Shown here in pieces: positions 1 to 14,100 of a stretch of 64,000 bases of DNA. Within the stretch, counting starts at the first letter, position 1; every line of letters starts with the position of its first letter. The stretch spans positions 10,001,640 to 10,065,639 of the forward strand of contig CM072152.1 in assembly GCA_036850595.1 (NCBI GenBank). The letters run 5' to 3'. The stretch comes from Rhyacichthys aspro (taxonomy: Eukaryota > Chordata > Actinopteri > Gobiiformes > Rhyacichthyidae). The notes under the pieces were generated by a model. That model was not told the origin of the DNA. It did no database searches and saw nothing but the letters and a program-made list of their open reading frames with translations. Made by a program: the position numbers and the translations under genes.

Positions 1-1640
1 TCTAGAGTTAGGACAATGATTCATTCTGAGTCAAATTAGAGAGCTTTGGAAAGTTACCTCCACTGAAGAGATAATGTAATTGGTAGCATCTGTTGTTGGT
101 TAGTTTTTGTGCTAAAGAATAATAAAATTACAACATAATCTTAACAAAAAGTAGTGAAGCAATTTTCATGAAACCCTGTCGTGCTCTGGCCAAAGATGAG
201 GTCATTACAACTGAAGCAAACAACCCCAGACCAACATAATTTGCCCTTTTGGAACAGAGCAAAAAAAAAAATGCATTTGTTTAAAAATGAATGAATTTAC
301 CCACATTGTATATGGTCTGTACTCTTCTGCTATAACTTTTATTTTATTTTTTACACAATCTTACTTCACGTGATTCTATTTATGGTTTATCCCTTCACAT
401 ACATCTGGAGACTTTAAAGGAAAAGTTGGTAAGAAGTAGTGTGCGTCATCAACACTACAGCCACAACAGCTGAGCAGCTCAAAACCAATTACACATGCTG
501 TCCAGGGGAGTGCATCGCATTCATCTGTGGAACTGTCATGCCATGCTCAAGCATATTTAGTCAGGCGGTCCGTCAGAGCGTCCAAATCAGGGCCAGATGT
601 GGAGCGAAGCAAATGAAGGCTGTACCGCAACCCCACCCTGCAGAGAGAATACTACTTATTACAAATATAAGACAAAAAGTAGTGTTGAGAATTTACTTCA
701 TAGTTATTAGATCTGTTTTTGAATTCCCACAAAGTTTCCAGTTTGTTTCATTTAATGTGAGAAATTCCCACTCTTTTAAACAAGCCATCCATTCAAAGAA
801 TCACTAGTAAAGCTGTTGTTTTTGAGGGATGCTTTGAAACATGTGATGAGGAAGAACAACACATTGCATTGTTTTCAGAGCGCAATTGCTATGTTCACAC
901 AATGCCTTTAGCCTCAAAAAAGGTGTCAGTGAAGTGTGAGCGACAGTTGTGGACCGGTGCATTTATTAGAATAGGAGAAATGGGAAATACAGATTTTTGT
1001 GTGTGCATAATGTACATAGACAGTATCAGTTATTTATGCCTAAAGCAAATATCTCTTTGGCAGCTGTGTTTGTGCAGAGCTGTGAGGTCTGCTGCAGATG
1101 ACATGCAGGCGACGAGAGGGTGGTTTCCATAGAGGAGCACTGTGGAGTCTGCTCAGCTGTGTTGGGATATCTTAAAAAACACAATTACAGGTCACATGTC
1201 GGCAGGAATCTTAAAACTGTGTGGCAGGATTTTACATTTAAATCTCTGTCTTATGCTAATATTTCCAAAGTGTGGTTTTGGGTGTGTTACTTGCTTGGCA
1301 CATCATGTCATTGCTTAGTTGGCTGAAATGGAGTCACTCATTGGCTGTTACACTCATTGGATTGTTAGCCCTGTTCTCTCACCATGACCATTCATCATTA
1401 TACATGTTTTCGAATAATTTCCATTGTATGATAAATATTGTATGCCCCCTGATATTGTACACGACACTACTAGCATATGCTGGTATTGATATTATGAGGA
1501 AGATCAGACAGGATCAAAAGATAATCTTGTTGCCCCAGTTGTTGCATTGTGTTGGATTTGATAGTTAAAATGCAACAACTGAGAGCAATTACATTAGGGG
1601 AAGTGTTGGTGCAAAGTCGTAATTACATACCTTAATGTGT
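1..1640. other. Upstream flank of nav1, no gene seen
   Basis: AT-rich sequence with only short open frames that show no family resemblance and no convincing splice structure. There is a short A-run near 261. Distal nav1 regulatory sequence may lie here, but nothing specific can be supported. Confidence 0.5.
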
Positions 1641-1829
1641 GTCCACTCACACATTAATATCAATACCACATCATAAAGCATGCCTCATGTTGAGTGTATT
1701 GAACAGGATGCAGTAGGTGAGAGGGGGAGGGGAAGAACAAAGGAAATCGAGGAGACATGCTCTGTTAAAGGAGAAATGCCTGGTTTTAAAAGCCAGAAAT
1801 GGTTGTGGCTCATAGCTCAACTGCATTTT

Positions 1830-2250
1830 TGCCGAGACACAGCGGAGCATCCTTAAATGCAGTGAAGGAGGAGGGAAGGCGGAGGCGAGGGAGAGGCAGC
1901 AGAAAGCAGGGGGAGGGAGCGCTGTGGCGTCTGCCGCTGCTGTCATTCTGCTGCTGCGTGCTTCAGTGGCAGGAGGGTGGGCTGCCGAAAGGAGAGGAAG
2001 AAAAAAAACAGAGGAAAAAAGGACGGTAGGAAAAGGAGAGAAAGACAGCACGGGCAGCACTGCAACAGCTGCAGCAGCCTGAGGAGGACAGAGAATGCTG
2101 CTGGGATTGCCTTAAAGGAAACATTTTTATGCCTCTTTTGCACAAGGTTAAAGCAGGGGGCGGTTTTCTCCCTGCTGATGCTCCTCTGTATGCTCTGATG
2201 CAGGACGTGTGCTTGGGAATAGAGTGAGAGACAGAGAAGAATATCTGAAG
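1830..2250 (+). promoter_or_regulatory. nav1: Probable nav1 5'UTR / proximal promoter
   Basis: The stretch before the nav1 start codon is purine-rich and richer in G+C than its surroundings, with several CpGs around 1865-1950 and repeated CTGCTG/CAGCAG motifs. It runs without a splice acceptor into the ATG at 2251. An in-frame TGA at 2176 shows that the frame upstream of the start is not coding. Several short upstream ATGs are present (for example at 2191-2205). The transcription start cannot be placed; the boundaries are approximate. Confidence 0.4.
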
Positions 2251-5200
2251 ATGGAAAGAAGCGACAGTACAAAGGCATATGGCCAACCAGCAGAAGGCAA
2301 AGGAGTTGGCATGGCAGCTAAGAGGGCCATACCAACTAAGTCTGGAGTGCCCCAGAGCACACAACGGAGTGAGCTAAAGGTTTACCGGGCAGGTAGCTCT
2401 GAGGGCAGATTACCGGTGTCCACCAGCCTCAGAAAGCAGAGGTCTATGACAAACCTTGCTGTGCTCACTGACGCAGAGAAAAAGTTGCACCTTTATGAGC
2501 CCAAATGGTGTGATGACATGGCCAAGCCTGGAGCAGGGCATAATAAGACGGGTAAGCCAAAGACAGCAGGAGGGGGCACAAGCGTCGGAGGGGGTGCCCC
2601 TCTATCCCGAAACCTTTCCAAATCTGAGCATTCACTGTTCCAGGGCAAACCAAAGCCTTTTGCCCCCTTAGCTGCTCCAACAGCTCTGAACAAGCAGAGC
2701 CGCATACCTCGGGGTCCTTATGCTGAGGTGAAGCCCCTGAGCAAGGCACCTGAGGATGGCAAGTCAGACGATGAGATCCTGTCCAGCAAGGCCAAGGCCA
2801 CAGCTAAGAAACCAGGAGCAGGAGCTGGAGGGGACTCTGGGTCCAAAGGCCAAGGAGACACTTATCTAAAGGTGGACCCAGAGCTGGTGGTCACAGTACT
2901 GGGAGACCTGGAGCAGCTGCTCTTCAGTCAGATGTTGGGTGAGTCCTTGAGTCGTCTGATACTATCAGCAGCTAAACAACATGTGGCTGTCATGTGCTAC
3001 GAATACCCTGCTTGTACCATTCATCTGTGTATCTCAGTCGGCAGCACGCCCCCTTTGACACAGCCAGCACAAAGCACCTGCTTTCAACTGCTACCCTTAT
3101 GTGTCTCTCACGCTGAAGGAATCTGTCCTCGTTCTGACAAAGCATGCCCTTCAGACAGACTATTATTTTGTTTAATGCTGCCACATTCAACTTGTAAATT
3201 TTAATTGTATCTCTATGCTACCATAATAATGGATCTCTGCGCTCTATTGTTCCTTGTCCTTTAGCATGCTGCTCAACTGTTTGAGGCTTGATTTCATTTA
3301 TTACCATGGTATGCTCGCTTTCTGTCATAACATTGCACACTGATTGCATGAAATAAGGCTTAGGGACTGAGGATCTCTTTTTTAAATTTGCTGCAACATG
3401 TGCCTATGCACGCTAAGGTCCACGCGTTGCTCTGTGTTCGCTTCCAAAGAGCAGAGATGGGAAAGAAGCCATGCCATATTGAATTCATTTTAGACTCACA
3501 GGCACATATTTAGCCTCCTCCTAGCTCCATTCATCTGTGGAGCTTTGACAGATGGTTCACACCCTGCGTACAACACTGTTACAAATGGCAGAATGATAGC
3601 TCTGTCTTGGGCTGGAGGTCGGGTTTATGAATGAGAAGACTTTTGATATATCTGGAACCATTGATTATATTGTTGAGGATTATTAGTGCCCATTACATCA
3701 TATTTCAACCTGCTCTTAAGAATCTGTAAATTGATGATAAAGATGCAAAATATCAAAAAAAAAATTGCATTGGCCCTGTGTTATCACTATCATAGATACA
3801 TGTCTCTCTGCTATACTACAAGAATTGCAAACACTGTACCTGTACATAAATAATTAGCTGTTCCCTAGCTCCAATATTCCCTGGAGGACTGGCTTCATGT
3901 TGCATCTTAATGAACATAAGTGTGCTGATTTAATTTGTTATCCATGGCCTATCAGTCATGTTGATAGCAGGGAACCACACGTGTCATTGTGAACACAGAA
4001 CATGCACTGGACAGACACATTGTAGTAAAGACTAAAATGACTAAAACCAACAAAACGCCAAAGAGCTCAAGCTCCACACCAAGCTTTATATCACCCATCG
4101 ATTTAGTAACCCAATTGTTTAAAATGGAGCAGTTTATGAAATGCCTCCAGATGGTCCTGATGCTCTTCAATGTGACTTTCCATGATGTTCCCAAATCAAT
4201 GTAGGGCCATTATTTCTCCAAAATCCCACTAATGAATTATTTATCAATATTGATTTAAAAGTATAATCTCATGGGAGCCTTTGGCCAGAGTCAAGGGCTT
4301 CGTCCAAGTGAAATAAAAAACAGCATTCAAAATGACTGCATATTGACTCATACCTAGACTATATCTTAAAGTAACCCACTTTATGTATTCATAGTTGTAT
4401 ATTTTGTTATAAGAAGCTATTTGTCCCATCATATCTTCTCTATATGCACAGCCATCATGCTTGTTACTGTAAATAGATCTTTTTTCTGTAAGCCATTCAG
4501 CATGTGCTTAATGCTGCCTCTGTTTCTGCAGGATATGCCATTATCAGCCTATGAAAAGAAGCTTTTATTTTTGAACACAGGGTCTCTTTGTTGTTGACCA
4601 ACAACACACAGACGATAGTAAAGCAAAAGCTAATTTATTAAACTGGCTGGTCTTAGTTTGTTTGCCATGGCTGTCACACAAAACCGGAACATTGTACGCC
4701 ACTGGCTCATCATAAGACACAACACCACTGGTCAGTAACGAGGAAAAAGAATGTTATTATAATATTTATTTTCTGTTTTGTTTTAAAATCCCTGGTGATT
4801 TATTATTTACAGTTGTATGAAAGAATGGATTGTTGACTGGACTGAGGCTGTATTGTAGTGATAATCATTCTCATCATAATGAGCAGAGCATATATTTTAT
4901 GGTAACTTGATGTGATCTGTCATGCAAAAGGCAAAGTAGCAATGGCCTGAAGTAATGAAAAGTAATGACAATCTATAGGGGACATATTTCTCTACAATTG
5001 TTTTTGTAGCTTTGTATAGACTCTTACAAGGGTTGCAAATGATGACCCTTAAGAGATACAGTGACATTTTTGACTTAACATCCTCTTGCAGATGGTTAGG
5101 GGGGGTCAAAAAAAATAATGTTGACCTAATGATTGCAGAAAAATGTGAGCAAATACAGTATGTATGTCTACCAAGCTAGCAAAGAGATGCTTTCCAAACC

Positions 5201-8169
5201 TCTGTGCTTTTTGTGTGAGAATTAATGAATACAATGATGAGAAATGCTTTACAGTTCAGGATCATATATATATATCTCTTGTATTTCAGTTTCTTTGCAA
5301 CATCTGACCCTATTATGTATCAACTATAAAACCTGGTTAAAACAGTTTCAGTGAAAATAAATTAAACGGTGCCCTGGTTTAACATGACTTGATGTGCCCT
5401 TACAGATGTACAGCAGTTCAGGGCTTCTCTAATTTAATGATTAAATCTTCTATATCTTTGCATGGTTCTGTAGTGTGTCTTCAGAGCACTTCCTGTAGTG
5501 TTGCATGATTCATAGACCTTTCCTGATTCAGATCTGCTTAAGTATTCTGGACGAGTTTACCTGCTCTGTATTGTAGACATGACCGCAATGCAGGGTGCCA
5601 GAGGACTGTCAGTCACTGCACAGGAACAAAGTGCATATTGCATTATGTAAACTAATGAGATTCACATGTGTGCTATGAGCGGACGCGTAAAGATACTTAC
5701 AGTTTCAGGTAAAAGTTAAACAGATGTATTAGGAACAAACAAAGTTTGATTTTAGTTTCAGTTTACTAACGTTCATGGATGCATGAACTTGTTAAAAGAT
5801 ACATAACATGTTTCTTGTTTTAAAGTAGTTCTTTTCTCCAGTTCTACTTCAGTAGACAACTTCAGTATGGCCAATTGGCATTGTTGTTAGATCAGGATCA
5901 GGATAAAGTTCACATCAGAACATAAAGACCTTATAAATTCAAGAATACATCAAATCATATTGTAGTGATGTTTTATCTTGTAGGTTTCCACAAGCTTTCT
6001 ATAAATAAGATTTGGAGTAAACTATGTTGTGCTTGTCAACTGATTTTGATGCAGATACATTGTGCACTATGCATACTCTGAATTGGTAAATTTGTTTTCC
6101 TTTTTAAAACTAGCACTTAACATTTTTGATTCTGCTCTTCTTTGTTAGAGCCAAAGAAACTCCCATACAGTATGCCATCAGGCTGACCTGCCATTATGTT
6201 ATGTGACTGACGTTCAGTGTTATGTTAGCATTATACTCTCAAAGAAATAACCTGCTGCTCCAAAACATGAACACCAACTCCTGGAAGCAGACTGTGGTGC
6301 ATCATGGCAGAGCACCCCCCTGGTGGTTAATCTAAGTATTTCTATTTTTCTGTCATTGCGTGAGCCATGAGAGGTGCAGGAGCAGGTCAACATAGGGATA
6401 TGTACTTTGAACTAATTCTTTCTTGCAGAACAGACCAAGATAATTTTATGCATGAGGGAAAACATATGTGCACGCATAAACCTACAAAACAAATACATTT
6501 ACAAAGCACAAATATGCGCTGTCTTTTAAACTTGAAAATCTCAAGCACTTTTTGACTTTCTAAATGTTTGCTCTTCTTCCTGAATGATCTACAGACCCTG
6601 AGTCACAGAGGAAGCGCACTGTGCAAAATGTCCTTGACCTACGTCAGAATTTGGAAGACACTATGTCCAGTCTGCGGGGGTCCCAACTTAGCCACAGGCA
6701 AGTCAAGCATGTTACAACTTAAATTGCATTTTATTGTGTTACATAGTAGTAATTTTATATGATAAACTTTAGGTGTATTATTTTAATGATTACTCTCAAA
6801 GTAAGAAATAAATGAAGCTGTATTGTATGTTTGGTTTAAAAATCCTCCAATAAGGAACTGCTAACAGTTCGATACAAAACACAATCATGTGTTAGCATTT
6901 TGCTGTGGCTGCTCAGAGAGTTGGCACCTGGTGCACATCTGGCTCCCATCCCTCTTAAATAGCCTGTTTCTGTTTCATGGTTATTACTTCATTCAAGAAA
7001 TCTCTCACAGTTTTGCTCTCAACAGCAAAGGAGCAGAGCACAACATAACATGACACCAGAGGTGGCAAGCTCTTTTTCATTTGGACATTAAGGTTGATAT
7101 GTTAAAGCTGGTGTAACACAGAGTGTAAATTAACACTGAATCATGCTGTGACTAATGTGACTTGGTGCCTCACTGTTGCCGGGAGCTTAAACCAGTTAAA
7201 TAAAGCAAGCCCTTTTCACTTGTTGCTTGCAAAAATAGAATTTCTAGAACTGGACTGCTTCTTTTGGGCAGAAATGTATCTAATATGTGTGAATGAATGG
7301 GACAGTGCCTCTTACAAATATCTCTATAAATGATCTATCAACCAAAATAAAGCTGCTCTGATAGACAGAGTCCATAGGAAGTTTGGGGGTTAGATGGTCC
7401 ATCTGGTTGTGTGATCTGCAGACACCCTGTTAGTTAAGCCATTTGACGGATATCTCAAGCCCTGACCCACTTATTCTACAAATAACACAATGCTTACTTA
7501 TATGCTCTGCCCATACTCAGTTTCATAGGTTTTGTGCTTATGATGAATAGTATTGATCTAGTGGGGTTTTATGGAGAGAGTTACCAGCCCTTTCTTTTTG
7601 TGTTCAATGTCACAGTTTTTGCTTTAGTCCCAGAAGACATGACACAACTACTGTATGTAGGTCAATAGCGTCTCAGTGCCATTTTGGGTTTCTTTAAGAG
7701 CTTTCAGACATAGAAAATTGTTCTTGGGTAAATGTGTGTATCATTTGGAAAGAGTGTCAGCCACAGGCCTGGCCCTAAATCTAACACACTGTCTGTTCTG
7801 CTGTCCCTCTAGCTGTGTGGACAGCAGTAATGTTGGTTATGACAGTGATGAGACCAACGCTCGCAGCATATCCAGCCTGTCCAACCGCTCCTCGCCTCTG
7901 TCCTGGCGACATGGACAGTCCAGCCCTCGTCTTCAGGCAGGGGACGCTCCATCTTCTACGGGTGGGGGATATCAGGCCAGTAAGGGCTCTCAGTACACAG
8001 CCCACACCATGCCAGCCCGCTGCTCTGGCCGCCTCAGCAGCACATCCCGCATTGAGCTCATTGAGGGGCTGGATGTGGATGACCCAGACCTCAAGTCTGG
8101 TTACCTGAGCGACAGTGACCTTTTGGGGAAGAGTCTGCCTGATGACGATGACGACAATCTCGCTAATGG
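2251..8169 (+). CDS. nav1: nav1 exons 1-3 (N-terminal region)
   Basis: Exon 1 is 2251-2938, exon 2 is 6595-6697, exon 3 is 7813-8169 (protein residues about 1-382). They encode a basic, Ser/Pro-rich segment containing LRKQRSMTNLAVLTDAEKKL, the EB-binding type SRIP motif, the conserved block DPELVVTVLGDLEQLLFSQM, and the Ser-rich block SSLSNRSSPLSWRHGQSSPR. All match human NAV1 in order. The open frame that continues past 2938 to about 3204 is intron read-through. Exon 2 ends at a GC donor (CAG|GCAAGT at 6698). The alternative GT four bases further would break the frame into exon 3. Confidence 0.92.
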
Positions 8170-11100
8170 GTAAGAGCACATGACATCACAGATGAAAGAA
8201 AGAAATATGAAATTCAGCAGTGGGCTTGAATCTGGTGTTACCATGACAACTGCTGCTGGCTAGTTTGTCCTTTCAGTCGCCACCTTTTGACTTTTAAAAG
8301 GTCAGCTGGTTTGCTGATGCGTTGCATTTGAGACACAGCAATCAATGAATTGGGATCTTTGGTCTGTTTCTAGACAATGTCACATTTGCCTCTTTAGAAT
8401 CAGGAAATTTTAACAACAGTATACACCTGCAATAACATTATGAATATGCCTACTGTGTTGTTATTATGACACCTGTGACTGGTTGATATAAATAAGTGGC
8501 AAGTGAGCATTTTTCTTTGAAGTTAATGTGAAGAAGGAGAATACCTGATTTGCATAAAGATTTAAGACATAGGCATCGGCCAAATTCTGATGGCCAGGTT
8601 TTGATTCATCCTGCCTTGGGATTTAAATTGGGCCATCCACAGTTGTCCTTGGCAAGATACTGACCCCAACCTTGAGTGAATGAATATATGTTTATGTATA
8701 ATACCATCATGTTCAGGAAAGAAGCAGACAGTTTCTAGACCATTAATGAGTAGCTCAGTTCTCTGCTCAAAGCTGCAGCTCTTGCTCTTTTTGGTTGCAC
8801 ATAGAAAAGTGCACAAGAAAAAACATTGAATTAGCTACCAGTACAATCAAAAAATCAAAATCAAAACGATACTGAACACAAAGGATCTGCTGCAAGCAAC
8901 TTGTTGACATATACTGTACGATAGCACAATTTTAGGAATCTAGATGAGCTCACTTTTGGCTAATCATCGTGTTATGGCTGAAAAGTCGACACACATTTAA
9001 TACCTGCAGAATAGATTTTTTTCCTCTACCCATCAAAGAACTGTTGACTGTATCCTGAAAGAATTGACTCCCTTTCCCCTTTCCACAACAATTTTCCTTC
9101 TTCCTCTTTGGCTTCACTCTTACTACTCCTTTGTGTGGCTTGAGCTAATTCTTTCTCCCACGTTGACAGCTGACAGCAAGAGTCAAGGAGAGGAAGTGAA
9201 GCAATCCAGGACAGTGCTCTAGTGTGGTTTAAGGGCTTTATCAAGAAGTTGGATTTAGAAGGACATTATTTTCCAGGTCATGTTTTTACTTACCCATGAG
9301 CACTTTAAGAAGAAGGCAAAATTAGGTACTTTTGAGAAAGGAAATCGATGCTAGAAGGAAAATTAGTGGGTCATTCAAACTGAAGTACTTTGGAATGAGG
9401 GGTTAAGGATAATCAGACTAACATTATAAAAATGCTTTGTACGCTGATTAAAGAGCACTGCAAAAGTTTTGGTAAAAAGGGTCACACAGCAAAGCCTCTG
9501 TCAAGTTAAAATTAAACATGCTTCACGTCAAACTGTGGAAAACCATTTAGGTCTGTTCTGTATTTTAGCACCTGTCTCACTATCGCTACTTAAGTGATTT
9601 GCATTTAAATGTGAAGGGTCCTGTCTATGCCTAATAATCACACAGACACGTTTCTATAACAGTTTCTTAGTCTGGACTTGTAGTGGGTTTTGTGCTTCCT
9701 AAAAAATAGAAACGCTACTGCATACTTTTATATTGTAAGCCTAGACTTACAGTACAGTGTGGGGTAAGAACTTTGTCCTCTTCTCTCAATGCACAGCTTT
9801 TGCTGGAAAGTGTCCACGACTTTCCAGGAGGAATGTAGTAATGCTTTTACTGCTAGTGATTTCTGCATCAAAGTTAATCCTGCCTCATAAATACAGCGAC
9901 ATCAAATACTGTTGATAACTAAGCTAATCCAGTTTTTGAAGCAGGCGCAACAGCCCATGGCCTAATTTTCTCCTTCCACTATGCTCTGTGATACATTTGC
10001 ATTTCTACTGTACAGCCTTGTCACACATTCTCAGCTCAGCTCATTGAGAACCATTAGCTACCAGCACTTATAATAGATCAGCCTCCTTGTGCGTATCCAT
10101 GGCAACCCTGCTGAAAATCGACTGTTAAGAGAGGTGCGATTTCTGCTCCTTTTCATTAAAGCCCCCTATCTTCATTTTGTACACCATGTTTTCCATATTA
10201 AATGTATTTGGTTGTGTTCATATATAATTCCTGTATAATGTTCAGATCCATTTGTAACACCCAGCACAGTCTGGACGTGTTGTTTATGAAACCATATATG
10301 TAAAAGGCTTTGGAGCAGACGGCAGCACATTTCTGATTCTGTAATGGTATTGATTTTACTCATACAAACAGCATTGATTGTCTGAAGTCAAAAGCATCCA
10401 GTCTGATGGTAGTCACTGTTACAGTTGGACACAAATGTGATACTACACATATTCCATCAGACCAAAGGCACAAATGTTAATCAGTGCCCTATATTCTGAC
10501 CTTTTCACTCGTCACTTTGAGTCTTACATAGTCAGCATGTAATATTTGGTATCCAGCTAGAAAACTTCAGTGCTCAATTTGATGGATGATATTTACAGTC
10601 CTTGGCTGTGTTTGGTTTGCTGACAAAAATACTTGCTGTTTATGCATGACCTTATTGTATCGTAGTTTCTAGAAGGCTGTGGTAGTAACTGTAGTAGTTT
10701 TCTTCACTGCTATATATTCATTTTATGGTAGACTGAGACACTGTGCTAGCTAGCTGACCCACATTTTGTATAAAAGTAAAAAACTTACTTGGAGTAATTG
10801 CAGGTATCAGCAGTGACTCAAATAGGCAACCATCTATAGAAAGCTCTTTACCATGTCTGCTATGGAAATATTGGTTGCAAATGAAAATTCCATAGTTGTC
10901 TGGAACGTAGTTTTAACTTCAAACATAATCTTCCATGTATCCCTCCGTCGTCACTGTGTCTGCATTGATTCTTGGCTGGCATCACTAAACTTTATGTGCC
11001 CAGCACATCATCAGTGCCTCAGTGTCTGTCTTTCACATCTCACACAAATGTTGTCCTTTTACTTCATGCACATCTGCCACATAAAGAATCTAAATTCTCT

Positions 11101-14100
11101 TCCTAGTTATTTTTTCACACTCTTTGGCAACACTTAAGCATCAGTCATGTGATGTCATACTAGAAGAAACCATATTTTTCTGACTGGTACTTAGGGCAGT
11201 AATTATGTTGTTGATCCAGGGTAGTTTAACTCATTTCTGGAATAAGAATTTTGCAATCGCCATAATTTTAATAGAGTCCAGTCAATTTTGTTTGATGTTT
11301 TAAAGACATTTAGCTGCAGTGTTTATAAGACTTTCATGTCCAATACAGATGTTCACCGAGAAATGATTATTTTTTTCCGTAATGTCATTTACTTGATGGT
11401 TTTAAAGTCCATATGCCCAAACCAGACCATGTGTATTTCATAGGAGGCCCTTTTCTAGACCTTGGCTATTGAACAGCTTAAATGTAATGATATTGATGAT
11501 AAATATTGGGTGATTAAGGACAGTGAGAGATATTTAGTGTCTATAGATGCTCTATGCGTATGTTAATGGAACCTCACCTCTTCCTAGTTTCTTGTAACCC
11601 TGTTTAATTGAATTAAAAAGCAATCATAAATGAAAGTGGCTGGTTTTGTTCATACTTCACAAGAGATAGAGGACATCTGGGGATGTAAACTGTGCCAGCT
11701 TTTGTCCCTGTAGCAGCCTACAGACAGCAATGCAAAGCAAAGCAGAGAAAGGAGGCTGGTTCAGCAGCATCACACCTCTGATCATGCGGCAACACTGCTC
11801 TGGATGTGCTACCATGGCAACCATCTTCCACTGACCCAGTGATGGGTTGCCTTGTGTGTCAGTGTGATAGCTGCCGAACGGATGTATGTGAGGGGGGTGT
11901 GTGCATTCACTTGTCTGTGGAACACAGATACACAAGAGAGAGACTGGTGGAGCTGGTAGTGTACTGCTGGTGTGAAAATGGCATGCATCTTAATTGGACT
12001 GTTTTGTAATTGCACTGGTTGTGTATTTTAATTATCTTTACACAGACGTGACATCAGTCTTTTCCACATCTTGGCAAATATAATATGGCATATTTTTATT
12101 TGTGACATATGCAATTTGTATTGTTCATCATCATTGTCAAAGATCATCTGAATTTTATTTTGATCTTTCATTTTATTGAATCGCATTAAATTGCTGATAA
12201 ACCCTTGCACTGCTCCTCTGGCAATGTCATCTCCATGGTAACCATAATAAAGCTGTGCCCGTTTTAGAGAGTAGTACAGCTCTTGAGAAACTGAAATGCT
12301 TTGCCAGTGTAAACTGTGCTTTTAAGAGACACACTCAGCACCATTACAGACATCTGATCTTGGACGTGTGCTCCTGACGGTCTGCGTTTGATTTCCCTTT
12401 CCTGCCTGAGTTGGACCTCTCAGTAGACACCAAGTATTTCCCTAACTGTTGAAGCCTCACACATTTTATGACCCACTTAAACCCATGTGCAAAAAAAAAT
12501 GTGCTCTGGTCTTAGAGATTCCTCTAAACACTGCTGGGATTACAGTTTAGAGAGCCCACTACTTGGGGTCAGTCCTTTATGGGATATGGGTCAGGAAAAA
12601 GGGATGTGGGGGAGTAAAAAGGCCCATTTCCTTTAGACTGACCTGCTGTATAATGTGTTACTGTAGTCTACAGCATACACAGATTCCGACAGAGAATAGT
12701 ACAAACACATATGGGGTCAATATGGAGTTCATGGAGTCCCCTCAAACATACTGCCTTTACCAGCAGCACCAGTCCCATGTATAACTCACTATTACAGCAG
12801 CACCGGGGGGAAGAGTGAATCATAGCTGTATCATGTCTGCGTGTGGTCGTCTGGGTGTGGAGTTGTGTACTGGGGTAAAATGCTGAGCCTCAGGCAGAAG
12901 ATATGATTCACTTTTAATAATATTTGAAAAGTGTGTGCCATGTGGATGTTGGCAGCTCTTTATTTGTTTGCCATCTATACAAAAAACTAATTCAGTAGCT
13001 TTTGATAATAAGCTCATGGATGATGCTGGGTTTATTAAGGCAGAGTATAGATCTCCTTTAGCTCTGGGATTAGACCACAAAAAGTCATGTTCATACTGGT
13101 GCAGGTTATGCTTGGGTAAAAGGTTTGCATCAGCTGTATACTTTGAGCTCTATCTTTAAGGCCAATGTTTCGGTCTGAGGTTGATAGAGACTTTACATTA
13201 ATTTTCCAGTCCAATAAACAGGCGACAAGTCCATTTTCTGGGGCTCCACAGTTGTAGACCCTACTCTCAGTGATGTCTCTCAGACCCACTTACTACTCTG
13301 ATATACTATTGCTCTCAGCAGAGGCTGGCGCAGGCCTATTTGCTTGGGTCTGTTCAAACTCCAAATACATAAAAACACAGCCAAGAATTGGTCTCAACTG
13401 CCTATTTCAGTTGCCCTCTCCTCACTGGTTATGAATCACTGAACACACTGCATCCAAAACTGCAGTGCCTTTTTGTATGTAATGAAACAATCAACATTAA
13501 GTTATAGATACACAGATGTCTGTTACATATTTAGAGTATTGTGAAATGAAACGTGTATCTTTTTATTAAAGGCTGTTGTCAAAAAAAGATGGCACGCCTC
13601 TCTGTTGGTATAACTTGTACTTATTCTGCCTCCTGCTGGAAATCTTGCGTCATAGCTCCACTTGACAGTCTGTGTCAAAACAAAGTTAGGATCACTTTAA
13701 AAGACCATATGACAATAGTGGTATATCTGGTAAGCCTCTAGGGAAAGAGGGTATTTTGGCAGAATCTATTTTCAAATATTTGTAAATACCCAAAATCTTT
13801 GCGCGTCTGATTTATGAATCACCTTCCACCGAGGCAAACACACAAAGGATGTTTCTGTCACAAGCCATTTGGTTATCTGTGTGGGACAGCTGTTCAGTGC
13901 AAACATGACTTCAAGGCTTTTAAGTCGACAGCTTGTTTAGCAGCGCTGTGGCCTGTCTGAGATAAACAGGATGACATGACCAACATTATTTTGGCAATTT
14001 CGTAAACACACGTGATCCTGGCCCTCATTGCATCAGGAAAAGAAATGTGAGAAAAAAGTTTGGAAGCGACCAGCAGGTAAACAAAGTTGGTCTTGAAATG

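Noticed and set aside
1671..2364. Overlapping open frames on the minus strand opposite the nav1 5'UTR and start
   Set aside because: Low-complexity Ser/Leu/Phe-rich translations of purine-rich DNA. They are antisense shadows of the nav1 first exon region, without homology.
6313..6326. CTCF-like motif CACCCCCCTGGTGG
   Set aside because: Two mismatches to the core consensus, within an intron; too weak to call.
6698..6706. GT donor four bases after the GC donor of nav1 exon 2
   Set aside because: Its use would shift the frame and destroy the conserved exon 3 sequence.
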